Shown in pieces: positions 15,236-25,985 of a stretch of 42,092 nucleotides of DNA. The DNA comes from Desulfobacterales bacterium (GTDB lineage: Bacteria; Desulfobacterota; Desulfobacteria; Desulfobacterales; DTYH01). The DNA is taken from the NCBI GenBank assembly GCA_012961955.1, contig DTYH01000248.1, forward strand, positions 1 to 42,092, written 5' to 3'. Positions within the stretch are counted from its first letter, which is position 1. Every line of letters starts with the position of its first letter. The notes under the pieces were generated by a model, which saw only the letters and a program-made list of their open reading frames with translations, was not told the DNA's origin and did no database searches. The translations under genes and the position numbers were made by a program.

Positions 15236-16639
15236 TTAATCACTCCTTTCTAGGCTGTATTTTGAGACCGTTTCGGTGATTTCAGTTGGATAGTTACCGT
15301 CAAAGCAGGCCAGACAAAAGCCTTCCTTTTTCATCCGGGTGGCCTTAAGAAGCCCTTCGAGGCTGAGATAGCCCAGACTATCCAGACCAATATAATCTCT
15401 GATCTCCTCCACAGAGTTCTGTGCCGCAATGAGTTCACCCTTGGTGGAAAAGTCGATACCGTAGAAACATGGGAACCGATGGGGTGGACAACTTACAAGC
15501 AGGTGTACCTCTTTTGCTCCAGCCTCACGTATACTCTTTATTCTGCTGCGTGTAGTAGTTCCTCGAATGATGGAATCTTCAATGAACAAAATACGCTTTC
15601 CTTGAAGTAGATGCTTCACCGGATTGAGTTTAACTCGTACACCAAACTCCCGCATGGATTGCGAGGGCTGGATAAATGTCCGTCCCACATAATGATTTCG
15701 GATCAGTCCCATCTCAAAGAGGATTTTCGATTCTTCAGCAAAACCGAGTGCGGCACAGTTCCCCGAATCAGGAAAAGGCATGATCAGATCTGCCGAAACC
15801 GAATATTCCCTGGCCAGTTGTCTACCCTGCCCTTTACGGATCATGTACACATTATTTCCAAATATGTTGCTGTCAGGGCGCGCAAAATAGATGTATTCAA
15901 ATATACAAAACGCTGTTCTTACCTTTGGAAACGGCTTTAACGAATTAATACCATTATCATCAATAATAATGATTTCACCGGGTTCTACGTCTCTAATGTA
16001 CTGGGCCTCTATCAGATCAAGGGCACATGTCTCTGAGGCAATTACAAAAGAATCGTTTAGAGAGCCTAGGCACAAGGGTCTAAATCCATAAGGGTCACGG
16101 GCTCCTACAAGCTTGTTCTGTGTCATTATAACCAACGAGTATGCACCCTTTACCTCACCTAGAGCCTTTATGAGCGCGCTCTCAAACCCTTCGCGAATAT
16201 ATTTGGCCATGAGCTGAATGATAATCTCACTGTCCATGGTCGATTGAAATATGTGACCTTCATCCTCTAGGCGAGCACGAAGACTTCGAGTATTGACAAG
16301 GTTCCCGTTGTGTCCGATGGCCAGGTTAAGCCCGCCATGCTGAACCAAAAATGGCTGAGCATTTTTTAAAAGGGAAGAGCCAGTTGTGGAATAACGAACA
16401 TGCCCAATGGCTATGTGGCCTTTAAGGCTATCAAGAATAGGCTCGTCAAAGACCTCTGAGACTAAACCCATCCCCAGATGCTGTGTAACCTCTCTTCCAT
16501 CGGAAGACACAATCCCTGCGCTTTCCTGGCCCCGATGCTGGAGGGCATACAGTCCGAAGTAGGCCAGTTTCGCGGCGTCCTCGTGACCATAAACTCCAAA
16601 GATTCCGCAATATTCTTTTGGTCTGCTATTCATGATCAT
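15236..16639 (-). CDS. purF: Amidophosphoribosyltransferase
   Basis: This is the first committed enzyme of purine synthesis: it transfers glutamine amide nitrogen to PRPP. The protein begins with a 10-residue propeptide followed by Cys11 in KEYCGIFGVYGHED, the nucleophile of the Ntn glutaminase domain exposed by self-cleavage. The PRPP-binding loop is ILFIEDSIIRGTT. Cysteines in the C-terminal half (SCPPHRFPCFYG and CLACFDGNYP) match the 4Fe-4S, oxygen-sensitive Bacillus-type enzyme, fitting an anaerobe. Length (467) is normal. It is isolated from other purine genes here; the neighbours are repeats and an MBL hydrolase. Confidence 0.96.
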   Translation of the reverse strand: MIMNSRPKEYCGIFGVYGHEDAAKLAYFGLYALQHRGQESAGIVSSDGREVTQHLGMGLVSEVFDEPILDSLKGHIAIGHVRYSTTGSSLLKNAQPFLVQHGGLNLAIGHNGNLVNTRSLRARLEDEGHIFQSTMDSEIIIQLMAKYIREGFESALIKALGEVKGAYSLVIMTQNKLVGARDPYGFRPLCLGSLNDSFVIASETCALDLIEAQYIRDVEPGEIIIIDDNGINSLKPFPKVRTAFCIFEYIYFARPDSNIFGNNVYMIRKGQGRQLAREYSVSADLIMPFPDSGNCAALGFAEESKILFEMGLIRNHYVGRTFIQPSQSMREFGVRVKLNPVKHLLQGKRILFIEDSIIRGTTTRSRIKSIREAGAKEVHLLVSCPPHRFPCFYGIDFSTKGELIAAQNSVEEIRDYIGLDSLGYLSLEGLLKATRMKKEGFCLACFDGNYPTEITETVSKYSLERSD

Positions 16640-17292
16640 ATACTAACCTGACTGAATACTTACACAAGGCCTACTTGCAGAGGAGAGGGAAAGGTGAATT
16701 CTTGTACACAGTTGGCTCTTTGCAACCTGTGTGACCGTGAGAGACATACCCATAACAGCTCTTAAATTGCATGGAGCAAAGAGTAATGGTCTCGTAAAAA
16801 CTCATCTTCCGAAAGTGAGCAAGATTGACTGATTACAACTTATCGGTCAATTCTTCAAGACACTGAGTTGCCACCAAATTTTTTGTGTTTAACCCGTTAG
16901 AAAGGTCCCGCGCGGAACATAGAGATCAAGATCGATACATCACCCTTTTTTCAGATAGGGTTTAATGCCCCCCTGCGTGAAGCTCTAACGGGGTTTACAA
17001 TTGTGCTTATAAATTAAACTGAAGCTAAAAATCAAGGATATATACAACTGCGCGAAAGAATTTTGATCGTTTCGTAAAGAGTCTTTTTGCGAAGGACATT
17101 GAGCAATTTTGGTAGAGTTTAGTAACTGTTCACAGGATAGAAACTGTTCTTCTTGCCCTGGGAATGGTTACTAAAACTTGGAGAGGTCGGTTTTCACAAT
17201 AGGCAGCCACTTCATTCATATTGATCGATGCACATAAACTGTTAAGGTTGGAGAACAGGAGAATATTTCGCAGGTTCTTGTACATGAAAAAC
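16640..17292. other. Intergenic repeat-rich stretch upstream of purF
   Basis: No gene is seen. It contains repeat arms TCTCGTAAAAACTCATCTTC (about 16792) and CGTTTCGTAAAGAGTCTTT (about 17066). Half-palindromes AACCCGTTAG (about 16889) and CTAACGGGGTTTA (about 16984) are also present, with a complete GTAACTGTTCAC hairpin at 17118-17175. The purF promoter should lie just below 16800, but no clear -35/-10 pair stands out. Confidence 0.5.
17118..17175. repeat. GTAACTGTTCAC hairpin repeat
   Basis: TTTAGTAACTGTTCACAGG on the left and CCTGGGAATGGTTACTAAA on the right are imperfect inverse arms around a TTCTTCTTG-containing centre. It is the same type as 2545-2592 and 31003-31048. Confidence 0.6.
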
Positions 17293-17326
17293 AAGACCCC
17301 GAAACAGTCCGTTTCGGGGTCTTTTT
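17293..17326 (-). terminator. Rho-independent terminator of speD-speE
   Basis: A perfect 13-bp stem AAGACCCCGAAAC / GTTTCGGGGTCTT with a 5-nt loop carries T-runs on both sides, so it can work in both directions. It lies 32 bp beyond the stop codon of the SpeD-SpeE gene. A smaller hairpin, AATCGGC-TTG-GCCGATT, lies between them at about 17327-17344. Confidence 0.9.
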
Positions 17327-17357
17327 GAATCGGCCAAGCCGATTTGACTTGTTTCAG

Positions 17358-18638
17358 TCAATGCCTCAGAGGAACGCCGACTCGGAGCCTCTGTTTGAGG
17401 AATGTGGGGAGGCAAAAGGCATTGCAGTGAATATCAGGATTGTAATAGCGGCAGCGTTCAGAGATCCGAGTTGCGTACGGCCTATCAAAGGATGTCGGCT
17501 CCAACGGACGATCTGACCCAATGGCAAATGTCCACAGCCCTCCAGGATAAGTGGGGATGGTTGCGACATAAGGAAGCACGATTTCCCACACTTTCCAAAG
17601 GTTAGAGAACATCTCTAGTTGGTCCTTTTCCTGCAACCACGCAGACAAGGCCTGGGCGGCAAAGATTCCCCTATCTTTCAAAGCCTGTCGGCAATCCTGA
17701 AAAAATTTGACCTGGAATAGTACCTTCCCTGGGCCTATTGGATCTGTGGAGTCGACCAGGATGACGTCGTAGCGATCCCTAACACCGTTAATGAACTGCG
17801 CCCCGTCCTCAAAGTAGAGATGCAGACGCGGGTCTTCGAACGCGCTACCAATAGCAGGTAGATGCTCACGTGCCACCTCTACCACCTTTGAATCGATCTC
17901 AACCATGTCAACGTTCTCCACCATTGGATGTCTCAGCACCTCACGCAGGAGGCCGCCGTCGCCACCACCTATTATGAGGACATCTCTTGGAGCGCCATGG
18001 AGGACAAGAGGGATATGGGAAAGCATTTCGTGATATGCAAACTCGTCCTTCTCTGTCGTCATGACAAGACCGTCAATGAAAAGCATGCGGCCATAGACAG
18101 GATTCTCTACTACAGTAATATCCTGATACTGACTTCGCACCCGGACGAGTTCCCTATCTATTGCATATTTGAATCCGAGAAGTAGATTTTCAGGTTCTTC
18201 TCCCTCCCAATGGTATTCCGTAAACCATCGTGTCCGTCCCTTGGCCCTTGCCTCTTGAGGCACAATCCAATCCTTTTCATTAAGCTCCTTACCTCTCGCA
18301 TGTCTGCTTTTGACCACTCTCTGAGGCGAGAGCTCATCTTCAAAATATGAAATGGTTGCATCGATATCGATACGGCTACCGCACGTGAAATAGTCTAAGG
18401 CCATGTACGAAAATTCAGGCCATGAATGTAACGAAAGGTGGCTTTCTGCTATGATGATTATCCCGCTCACACCCTGGGGTTGAAATTGCTTGAAGTAGTC
18501 ACCCATAATGGTTGCTCCCGACCGTCTCACCCCTTCCAGGGAGATCTTGCGCAGGAAGTCCAAGTCATTGAGACGGTCGGGATCGCACCCATAGAGGTCG
18601 AGCAAAATGTGGGTCCCCAATTGGTTCATTTCCCTCAC
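17358..18638 (-). CDS. Fused S-adenosylmethionine decarboxylase-spermidine synthase
   Basis: Residues 1-130 are a bacterial-type AdoMet decarboxylase. The self-cleavage site is at Glu65-Ser66 in IIAESHLSLHSWPEF, which creates the pyruvoyl group, and Cys86 is in DYFTCGS. Residues from about 135 on are a spermidine-synthase fold, with the AdoMet-binding GGGDGGLLREVLRHP, EIDSKVVEVAR and the catalytic-Asp segment VILVDSTDPIGP. One chain should therefore make decarboxylated AdoMet and use it to aminopropylate putrescine or a related amine. Such SpeD-SpeE fusions are known in some bacteria. Internal processing after Glu65 would leave the small N-terminal beta chain separate. The gene is single, with a strong terminator behind it. 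Confidence 0.93.
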   Translation of the reverse strand: MREMNQLGTHILLDLYGCDPDRLNDLDFLRKISLEGVRRSGATIMGDYFKQFQPQGVSGIIIIAESHLSLHSWPEFSYMALDYFTCGSRIDIDATISYFEDELSPQRVVKSRHARGKELNEKDWIVPQEARAKGRTRWFTEYHWEGEEPENLLLGFKYAIDRELVRVRSQYQDITVVENPVYGRMLFIDGLVMTTEKDEFAYHEMLSHIPLVLHGAPRDVLIIGGGDGGLLREVLRHPMVENVDMVEIDSKVVEVAREHLPAIGSAFEDPRLHLYFEDGAQFINGVRDRYDVILVDSTDPIGPGKVLFQVKFFQDCRQALKDRGIFAAQALSAWLQEKDQLEMFSNLWKVWEIVLPYVATIPTYPGGLWTFAIGSDRPLEPTSFDRPYATRISERCRYYNPDIHCNAFCLPTFLKQRLRVGVPLRH

Positions 18639-18825
18639 CCTCCACTTTTAGTAATGTTTATGAGTCTTTGATGACCACGTCCCTTCACAAACGAAGTCCC
18701 TCCTTGCTAGGGAACATGCTAATTCAAAATATTTAAGTATACTAGAAAAAATCTTTTCCGTCAACAGAAAATTTACGATATTTTAACTTCGCTCAACCCA
18801 AGCTCCGTCACCTGCATATTTTCTA
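18639..18825. other. Upstream region of speD-speE, AT-rich
   Basis: No gene is seen. The AT-rich stretch near 18720-18785 (for example TTCAAAATATTTAAGTATAC) is where a minus-strand promoter for the polyamine gene would be expected, but I could not fix a single -35/-10 pair. A long inverted-repeat element begins at 18826. Confidence 0.35.
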
Positions 18826-19227
18826 GTAACATCTTATTCTATTGAAACAAACCCGGCATCATCAAAAGCCAAGCCGAATACTGAGTACACGACAGGGGAT
18901 GCAAGATACAAGACTGTGTAGCACCAGGCAAAACTCATTACAATTATGGGCTACGTGTGAACCCCGATATAGAGCAAACAGCCATAACCTTCGTGAGTTG
19001 ATAATATTTGTAGGGGGTCTTACGCCCCACAACAATTTGGGTGCCGTATGAAATCCCACCCTGCACTTGATTTTCCTCATGAAAGGTTAGGCTGATAACT
19101 ATATTTAGGTGCGATATCTTCCGGCCCAGTGCATCATATATCCTCCATCTCGCATCCTGTAGCCTGTATCGTAATTCCAGCTTGAGTTGTGATGCAACCG
19201 ACTCGTTTGAGAATGCTAAAATGCTAC
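18826..19227 (+). mobile_element. Long terminal-inverted-repeat element, copy 2 (MITE-like)
   Basis: About 402 bp, beginning GTAACATCTTATTCTATTGA and ending with the inverse of GTAGCATTTTAGCATTCTCA. It is collinear with the inverted copy at 6150-6557 and with the shorter one at 21061-21366. The subterminal segments GATGCAAGATACAAG and CATCTCGCATCCTGTAGCC are inverse of each other, so most of the element can form a long hairpin. No transposase frame is visible. Confidence 0.75.
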
Positions 19228-19399
19228 TTTTTAAAAGCGAGACGAGCGCTTTCCAAAGTAAGAGCCAGCTACGCTGGCTTAACCTCTTCTTTAGAAAATG
19301 TGTCCAGCCCCCACACAAGTTACAAACTGCAAGATAAATTTAAAAGATAATACCTCTCCAGCCGAATGTCAAACCATAGGGTGTGCCTACCCTTGTGGC

Positions 19400-21031
19400 C
19401 TACCATCTCCTTGAATATTCCCGGTATATGCCAGCCAGCTTCTCTCTTACCTTTGTTCTTAGGATCTCGAGTTGTTCCGTGTTCGGAGGTTCAGTCTCCG
19501 GCACGCTGGAAGGAACCTCTATTTCGAACCCTGTATTCTCGACAACCTTCCGAGGCGAAACACCAGGATGAACCGATTCAAGGATAACCCTTTTCCGCTC
19601 CCTGTCCGCCCTCATCACGGCCAGGTTTGTTATTATTTTATATGGCCCACCAGGCCTCTGCCAATCGTTGAGACCGGCATTGAACCCCGAGCACGTAATA
19701 AAGTCGACTTTTGAGACGAAATCCCTCTTCGTATGGCTCATCTTGAACATAATAATCTTTTTTGCCATATGGTAAAGCATGGAGCTACCAGCACCGCCAG
19801 GAAACCGTATCAGAGGTTTCTGGTGTTCCCCTATAACTGTAAGGTTAAGATTACAATCCCCATCCATCTGAACGAAGGATAGAAAGAACAGGTCAATCAG
19901 TCCTCTCTGGGCCATGTCAAACAACTGAGAAGACCCTCTGTCCAACGGAGAATCTGGATCACCCAGTATAATCAATTTGACATGAGGCGCTGTGGTAAGG
20001 GAAGCCAGAATGCACCCGGCAGCTGGTACCGGGGAGAGAGTGCCAATAGCTACACAAGTGCCGTCATTCACCTCTCTTGCAATGAGTGTCATAATGAGTT
20101 CATCCAACGTATAGTCTCCTTTGCCAGGACTCATTGAATGTTTGTCTCGATCATCCCGGTATTGTGGTCTCCACCCTTCCTGCTTCACAAGCCTTATGTA
20201 GTCGTCGTGGCCGGTGAGGTCATATATATAGTTTTTTAGATAGGTCCTGAACAGCTCTTCATCAGCCGCCATCTTCACATATCGGGTCATGTGATCTCGG
20301 TCTATACAATAGTATCCTGGACAACTCACAGGATGTGCACCAAAAGGAACATGAACTATGGCATAAAAATTGATCCATGAGATCAAGCGGGTCTTTTCAT
20401 CTCCTACGAGCTCACCTTCTTTCACGACCTCTTCCACAGTTGCGATAGCCTTTTTTGCAGCTTTGACGGCGAGGTCGACATCCGAATGCCTTTCGATCAG
20501 CACATTCCCTCTTTCGTCGGCCTTTAATGCGTGGATAACAGAAACATCTGGCGTTATGGCCTCTACTACAACTGTTTGATGGCCTGAAAATGGGCACCTT
20601 ATCACCTTGAATCGTGGTTGAACCCTCAGATAATCTGAGCCGAGTATGCCGCGCACCGGAATAAACGGTATTCCCATAGCTCCAGCCCGGAGCCCCGACA
20701 ATATTGCCGGTCAGACCTGTTCTGATACCTTAACCTTTCCCTTTTGGACTTGCCGCCGGAAGTTGGGCGCCTGGCCAAACTCGTTTAGTACCACCTGAGG
20801 GGTCTCCACAGACTCCACGCAACCAGCACCTACTAGCATGTCAACGTTTATACCACCACCGGGGACGGTAAGGAGTCTAAGCCTCTTCCTGCCTTGTCTC
20901 ACAAGTTCCCTTACAAAGGCCACGGGTTCCATCTGCATACGTCCTCCAACAGCCAGAAGCGAACCATCAACCACCAGCCTTGCGGCATCCTTGAGTGACA
21001 AAAAGGACGGCCCAGAGGGTCCTCCGGTCAT
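19400..21031 (-). CDS. Single-chain CoA-transferase-fold protein with in-frame UGA (candidate Sec107 or pseudogene)
   Basis: One frame of 544 codons carries a complete alpha domain (residues 1 to about 290: AARLVVDGSLLAVGG, LRAGAMGIPFIPVRG, GSDYL, DVSVIHALKADERGNV). A beta domain follows (about 310-543: ELIMTLIAREVNDGTCVAIG, FITCSGF, HPGVSPRKV). These normally form two glutaconate-CoA-transferase-like subunits. A TGA at 20713-20711 interrupts it at codon 107 without a frameshift, between VSEQV and PAILSGLRAG. A SECIS-like stem follows. AAAGGAGGAG precedes the ATG. The usual catalytic Glu of the beta subunit (ExG after the APH strand) reads LGDPDSP here, as if hydrolase-like (compare IpdAB) or inactive. 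Selenocysteine, recent nonsense mutation and sequencing error all remain possible. Confidence 0.6.
20679..20693 (-). promoter_or_regulatory. Candidate bacterial SECIS element (CoA-transferase gene)
   Basis: On the mRNA, GCUCC-GGGCU-GGAGC spans +18 to +32 after the UGA: five perfect pairs (plus a flanking G-U), with a 5-nt loop that starts with G. Size, spacing and loop G closely match the element after the HesB-like UGA in the same window. A tight stem CCGGCAA-UA-UUGUCGG directly follows the UGA. Confidence 0.5.
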
Positions 21032-21060
21032 AACTCCTCCTTTGGTATTGAGCTAAAATC

Positions 21061-21366
21061 GTAAGACTTTAGCCTCTTGAAACAAACCCGGCCACATCAG
21101 AAGAGAAGCCGAATACCATATATATACGATCCAGGATACACGACGCAAGATACAGGATCATATAGCGTCGGGCAAAACAATTTCGGTGGCACATGAAATC
21201 CCACCCTACATTTGGTTATAAAAGGTTATGCTCATAACTATATTTAGGTTCGATATGTTCCCGCTGAATGCATCATATATCCTACATCTTGCATCCTGTA
21301 GCCTGTATCGTAAGTTTACCTTAAGTCTGATGCAACCGGTTCGTTTCAGAATGCTAAAATCTTACC
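21061..21366 (+). mobile_element. Long terminal-inverted-repeat element, copy 3 (internally deleted)
   Basis: This 306-bp copy begins GTAAGACTTTAGCCTCTTGA and ends with the inverse of GTAAGATTTTAGCATTCTGA, about 40 bp of terminal inverted repeat. Compared with copies 1 and 2 it lacks about 100 bp of the centre (the CCGATATAGAG...CATAACC block). It lies just upstream of the CoA-transferase gene, so it may carry or disrupt its promoter. Confidence 0.75.
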
Positions 21367-21554
21367 TAAAATGTCGTAACTGTTCACAGCGTGAAGTTCT
21401 TCTTGGAACGACTTGGCGGGAACCTTTACTTTTCCGTATCCCGACCTTTATAACCCAGCAGATTGGATAGGATTTCTTGGCCTTTCGCCTTCTCCGTTCT
21501 GGAGTATAAGCGCCTTTGGTTTCGTGAGTAAAGAGTTGAGAGTTAAGTTGAAGG

Positions 21555-22811
21555 TTAATGATCAACATGGCCTTCCTCAACTATTGACTGGAGTATGGGT
21601 AGCAGTTTCGAGTGATATATATTGTCCCACACATAGTTACGGATGACCCTTCGAAACATCCGTTGCGGTTTTAGAACATGTAGAAAATCGAGTATCTTCT
21701 GGGCGATCATCTCCGGGGGATCGTTCAGATCGAACACGCACACATCATCGCCACCAATCTCCATAAATGGCGGAATGTTTGAACACACCACTGGCAACTT
21801 AATCATACCAGATTCAAGCAATGGAATACCAAAGCCTTCCTGCCAGCTGGGCAGGAAGAGAATGTCGGCGATCAGGTAGAGGTCGCGGATCAGGATACGA
21901 TCCGGGGTGATTCGTTCTCCGCTCTTATACCTATACTCTGCAAGGACTATAATATCCTTTTCTATCCTCAGCTTTCGTGCCAGCTGCTGAAGTTTATGAT
22001 AATATTCCATTGTACTAGGTTCATGATGATCATACGCCCCAGTTAGAAGTAACCTCGCATTTATATTCCGATCCTGTAATGCGCGCGTAACACGAATAGA
22101 TAGCTCGATATTCTTACGTGGGTGAAGTCGCGAGGGTTGTACCATTAAGAAGTCGCTTTCAAACAGATTCTGTTCCTGTATAAGCCTAACGGTGTTCGGG
22201 TCCAGCCTGAAAAACCTGATAGGATCGATCCCATTGGGAACGACATACAATCGTTCCCCCGTGCCGTATAGGTTTGAAAACTGTACTCTTCGACTCTCAG
22301 ATATGACTACATAATGGATCCTCGAATTGCTACGTTTCAGAATATCCCAAGGAGTTCTATTCAGATAACTCGGATAATCGTGGTAGAAATACGGCGAATC
22401 GTGGTTCCAACTCACAATAGGTATGGAACCATCCTGTGCCAGTTGATGCAAGGCGCGTGTCAGAGGCAGGTTGAAAGGCATGGTAAGTACATTATGTGCA
22501 ATAAGCAGATCGAACCTGTTAAGGACGTGGTTAAGGTAATCATGGATACGTTGAGACAGCACCTCCATCTCCTTAAGATCGTTTTCGAGTATCAGTTTGT
22601 GGGCATGCAATATGTGGTCGTTTCTGGAGTCGAGCAGCGGGTTTATTTCTACTTGATAGTCCTTTGTGAATTGATCGCCAGCACCTGTAAAGATCTTGAC
22701 TTTGTGGTGATAACGGTGAAATAGGGAGGCCTGTTGACGAAGCACCTCTTCCACTCCGCCCACAACCGGCGGACACGAATAGTGCAAAAGAGCAATGTTT
22801 AAATTCTTCAA
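21555..22811 (-). CDS. Glycosyltransferase family 4
   Basis: This is a GT-B glycosyltransferase of about 418 residues. It begins MKNLNIALLHYSCPPVVGG (glycine-rich acceptor loop) and has the donor-side motifs FLMVQPSRLHPRKN and PSWQEGFGIPLLE (the E-x7-E of GT4 enzymes). I chose the TTG at 22811, which overlaps the stop of the upstream gene (TTGA) and has GGAG 6 nt ahead of it; a TTG at 22823 is the alternative and no ATG is available. The tight overlap with another GT4 gene indicates translational coupling and a shared product, perhaps a compatible-solute glycoside or a surface glycan. Donor and acceptor cannot be told. Confidence 0.85.
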   Translation of the reverse strand: MKNLNIALLHYSCPPVVGGVEEVLRQQASLFHRYHHKVKIFTGAGDQFTKDYQVEINPLLDSRNDHILHAHKLILENDLKEMEVLSQRIHDYLNHVLNRFDLLIAHNVLTMPFNLPLTRALHQLAQDGSIPIVSWNHDSPYFYHDYPSYLNRTPWDILKRSNSRIHYVVISESRRVQFSNLYGTGERLYVVPNGIDPIRFFRLDPNTVRLIQEQNLFESDFLMVQPSRLHPRKNIELSIRVTRALQDRNINARLLLTGAYDHHEPSTMEYYHKLQQLARKLRIEKDIIVLAEYRYKSGERITPDRILIRDLYLIADILFLPSWQEGFGIPLLESGMIKLPVVCSNIPPFMEIGGDDVCVFDLNDPPEMIAQKILDFLHVLKPQRMFRRVIRNYVWDNIYHSKLLPILQSIVEEGHVDH

Positions 22812-24091
22812 GCTGTTCTCCAAGTTTGGGTCTGCAATGTATCGATGAGATACAAAAGCGACCTCTCCAGGGTTTCGTATGAAAAATACTTGAGACCAAG
22901 CCGATAATTCTTTTCCACCAACTCGTTACGCAGTTCTTGGTTTTCCAGGACTTCGAATATCCTTCGGATGGTCTCCTTAGTCACAAATCCGTCTATTGTA
23001 ATCACATCAAAACCTTTTGGCTCGATGTCTGAGATATAAATAGAATAGCGGTTGACCACGATTGGTCTGCGGTAATATATGGCTTCCAGAAACGCATTTC
23101 CAAAACCCTCGTAGCCAGATGGATATGTGACCAGGTCAGCACAATTATAGATATCTCCTATGGTATAGACCTTTTCTCCATTAGCCCCTATTCTCCTTTC
23201 AGTTCCGACCATGTGATCGATCGAGATAATCTCCACCCCCAGGTTTTGGGCATACTCCCGTATGCGTTCATGATAAATATCACCCTCATCACTAGATGAA
23301 TGTGAGATTATAAGTTTTGGATTCTTCAGGTTCATTTGGTGGACGATCTCTATTGCTCGTTCAATCCACTTGCGGGGAACTACACGGGTAGGTTGCAAGA
23401 TAAAGAGATCATCCTTTCCAATACCTATACGCTCCCTTAGGTCTGAGCAATATTCATCCGGAGGCGGAGGTGGCGAGGCAAAATTGTACACATTTGGAAT
23501 AATCGTTTTGGATATGCCTTTGCGGTAGCTCAGTTCTTGACCTGCCATGGAGTTGATGACCACGTGCTGAATAGATGGGAGGTCTGGCGGGAAGGCCCAG
23601 TGCAGATAGTCGGTAACCCCGTTTACCAGGAAGCGGTTCCGTTCCCAGTAAAAATCGTGATGGTGGGCAATGGTTGGAAAGCCGGTTTCAGCAATAAACT
23701 CCGTTATGGCTAAGCCTAGGGGGAGGTTCATGGGTATGGCGAGCGCATTTTCGGGGATGATAATATCGATGTTGAAGTCTTTAACAAACTTGTAAATCTT
23801 CTGTTTAAGATAATCCTTCAAACCCTGAATCAATTCACTGATCTCCCGCGGACGAGTATGCTTGCCAAAACAATACCGATTGATTTCCACAATTTCGGGG
23901 TGATCGAAATGTGCTTCACTCACAATCTGGCATTTCTCCGGAGGTCGATCGCTCTCTCCAGCAAGATAGAAACATCGGTACTTGTTACGTTCCAGCACTT
24001 CAGCCCACTTTTCAGTCTCAAGAGAAACACCGTCTGTACCGGCGAGCCTTGTGGATATAAAACCCATGTTCTTAAAGCGTTTCCGTTTCAT
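22808..24091 (-). CDS. Glycosyltransferase family 4 (mannosyl/glucosyl transferase-like)
   Basis: I place the start at the ATG at 24091 because GCAGGAGGT precedes it and the protein then begins MKRKRFKNMGFISTRLAGTD; the longer frame to 24211 adds an unlikely N-terminus. The 427-residue product has the N-terminal GT4 loop (STRLAGTDGVSLETEKWAEVL), an IAHHHDFYWERNRF segment, the donor motifs LQPTRVVPRKW and YEGFGNAFLEA, and a GANGEKVYTIGDIYNCADLV stretch. The N-terminal pattern recalls sucrose-phosphate-synthase and mannosylglycerate-type transferases. It overlaps the next GT4 gene by 4 nt, so the two form one unit. Confidence 0.85.
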   Translation of the reverse strand: MKRKRFKNMGFISTRLAGTDGVSLETEKWAEVLERNKYRCFYLAGESDRPPEKCQIVSEAHFDHPEIVEINRYCFGKHTRPREISELIQGLKDYLKQKIYKFVKDFNIDIIIPENALAIPMNLPLGLAITEFIAETGFPTIAHHHDFYWERNRFLVNGVTDYLHWAFPPDLPSIQHVVINSMAGQELSYRKGISKTIIPNVYNFASPPPPPDEYCSDLRERIGIGKDDLFILQPTRVVPRKWIERAIEIVHQMNLKNPKLIISHSSSDEGDIYHERIREYAQNLGVEIISIDHMVGTERRIGANGEKVYTIGDIYNCADLVTYPSGYEGFGNAFLEAIYYRRPIVVNRYSIYISDIEPKGFDVITIDGFVTKETIRRIFEVLENQELRNELVEKNYRLGLKYFSYETLERSLLYLIDTLQTQTWRTA

Positions 24092-24272
24092 CTGATACCT
24101 CCTGCTAATCCTTCTTTCTCTTTCTTCTGGCATTATAGCTTTATCCAATTGAAGAGTATAGGACGTACCGAGCCGGAAAGTTTGAACCGCTGGAAGGTGA
24201 CAGGCACCCACTGTTAGTTTAACGTGCTGGTATATAAAAACACCCTAAAGCTCTCAATCCAGTTTGAGTTAG

Positions 24273-25946
<1,674 letters not shown>

Positions 25947-25985
25947 TTACCTCATAGGAAACTTACAATATGTGTTGCATGACTT

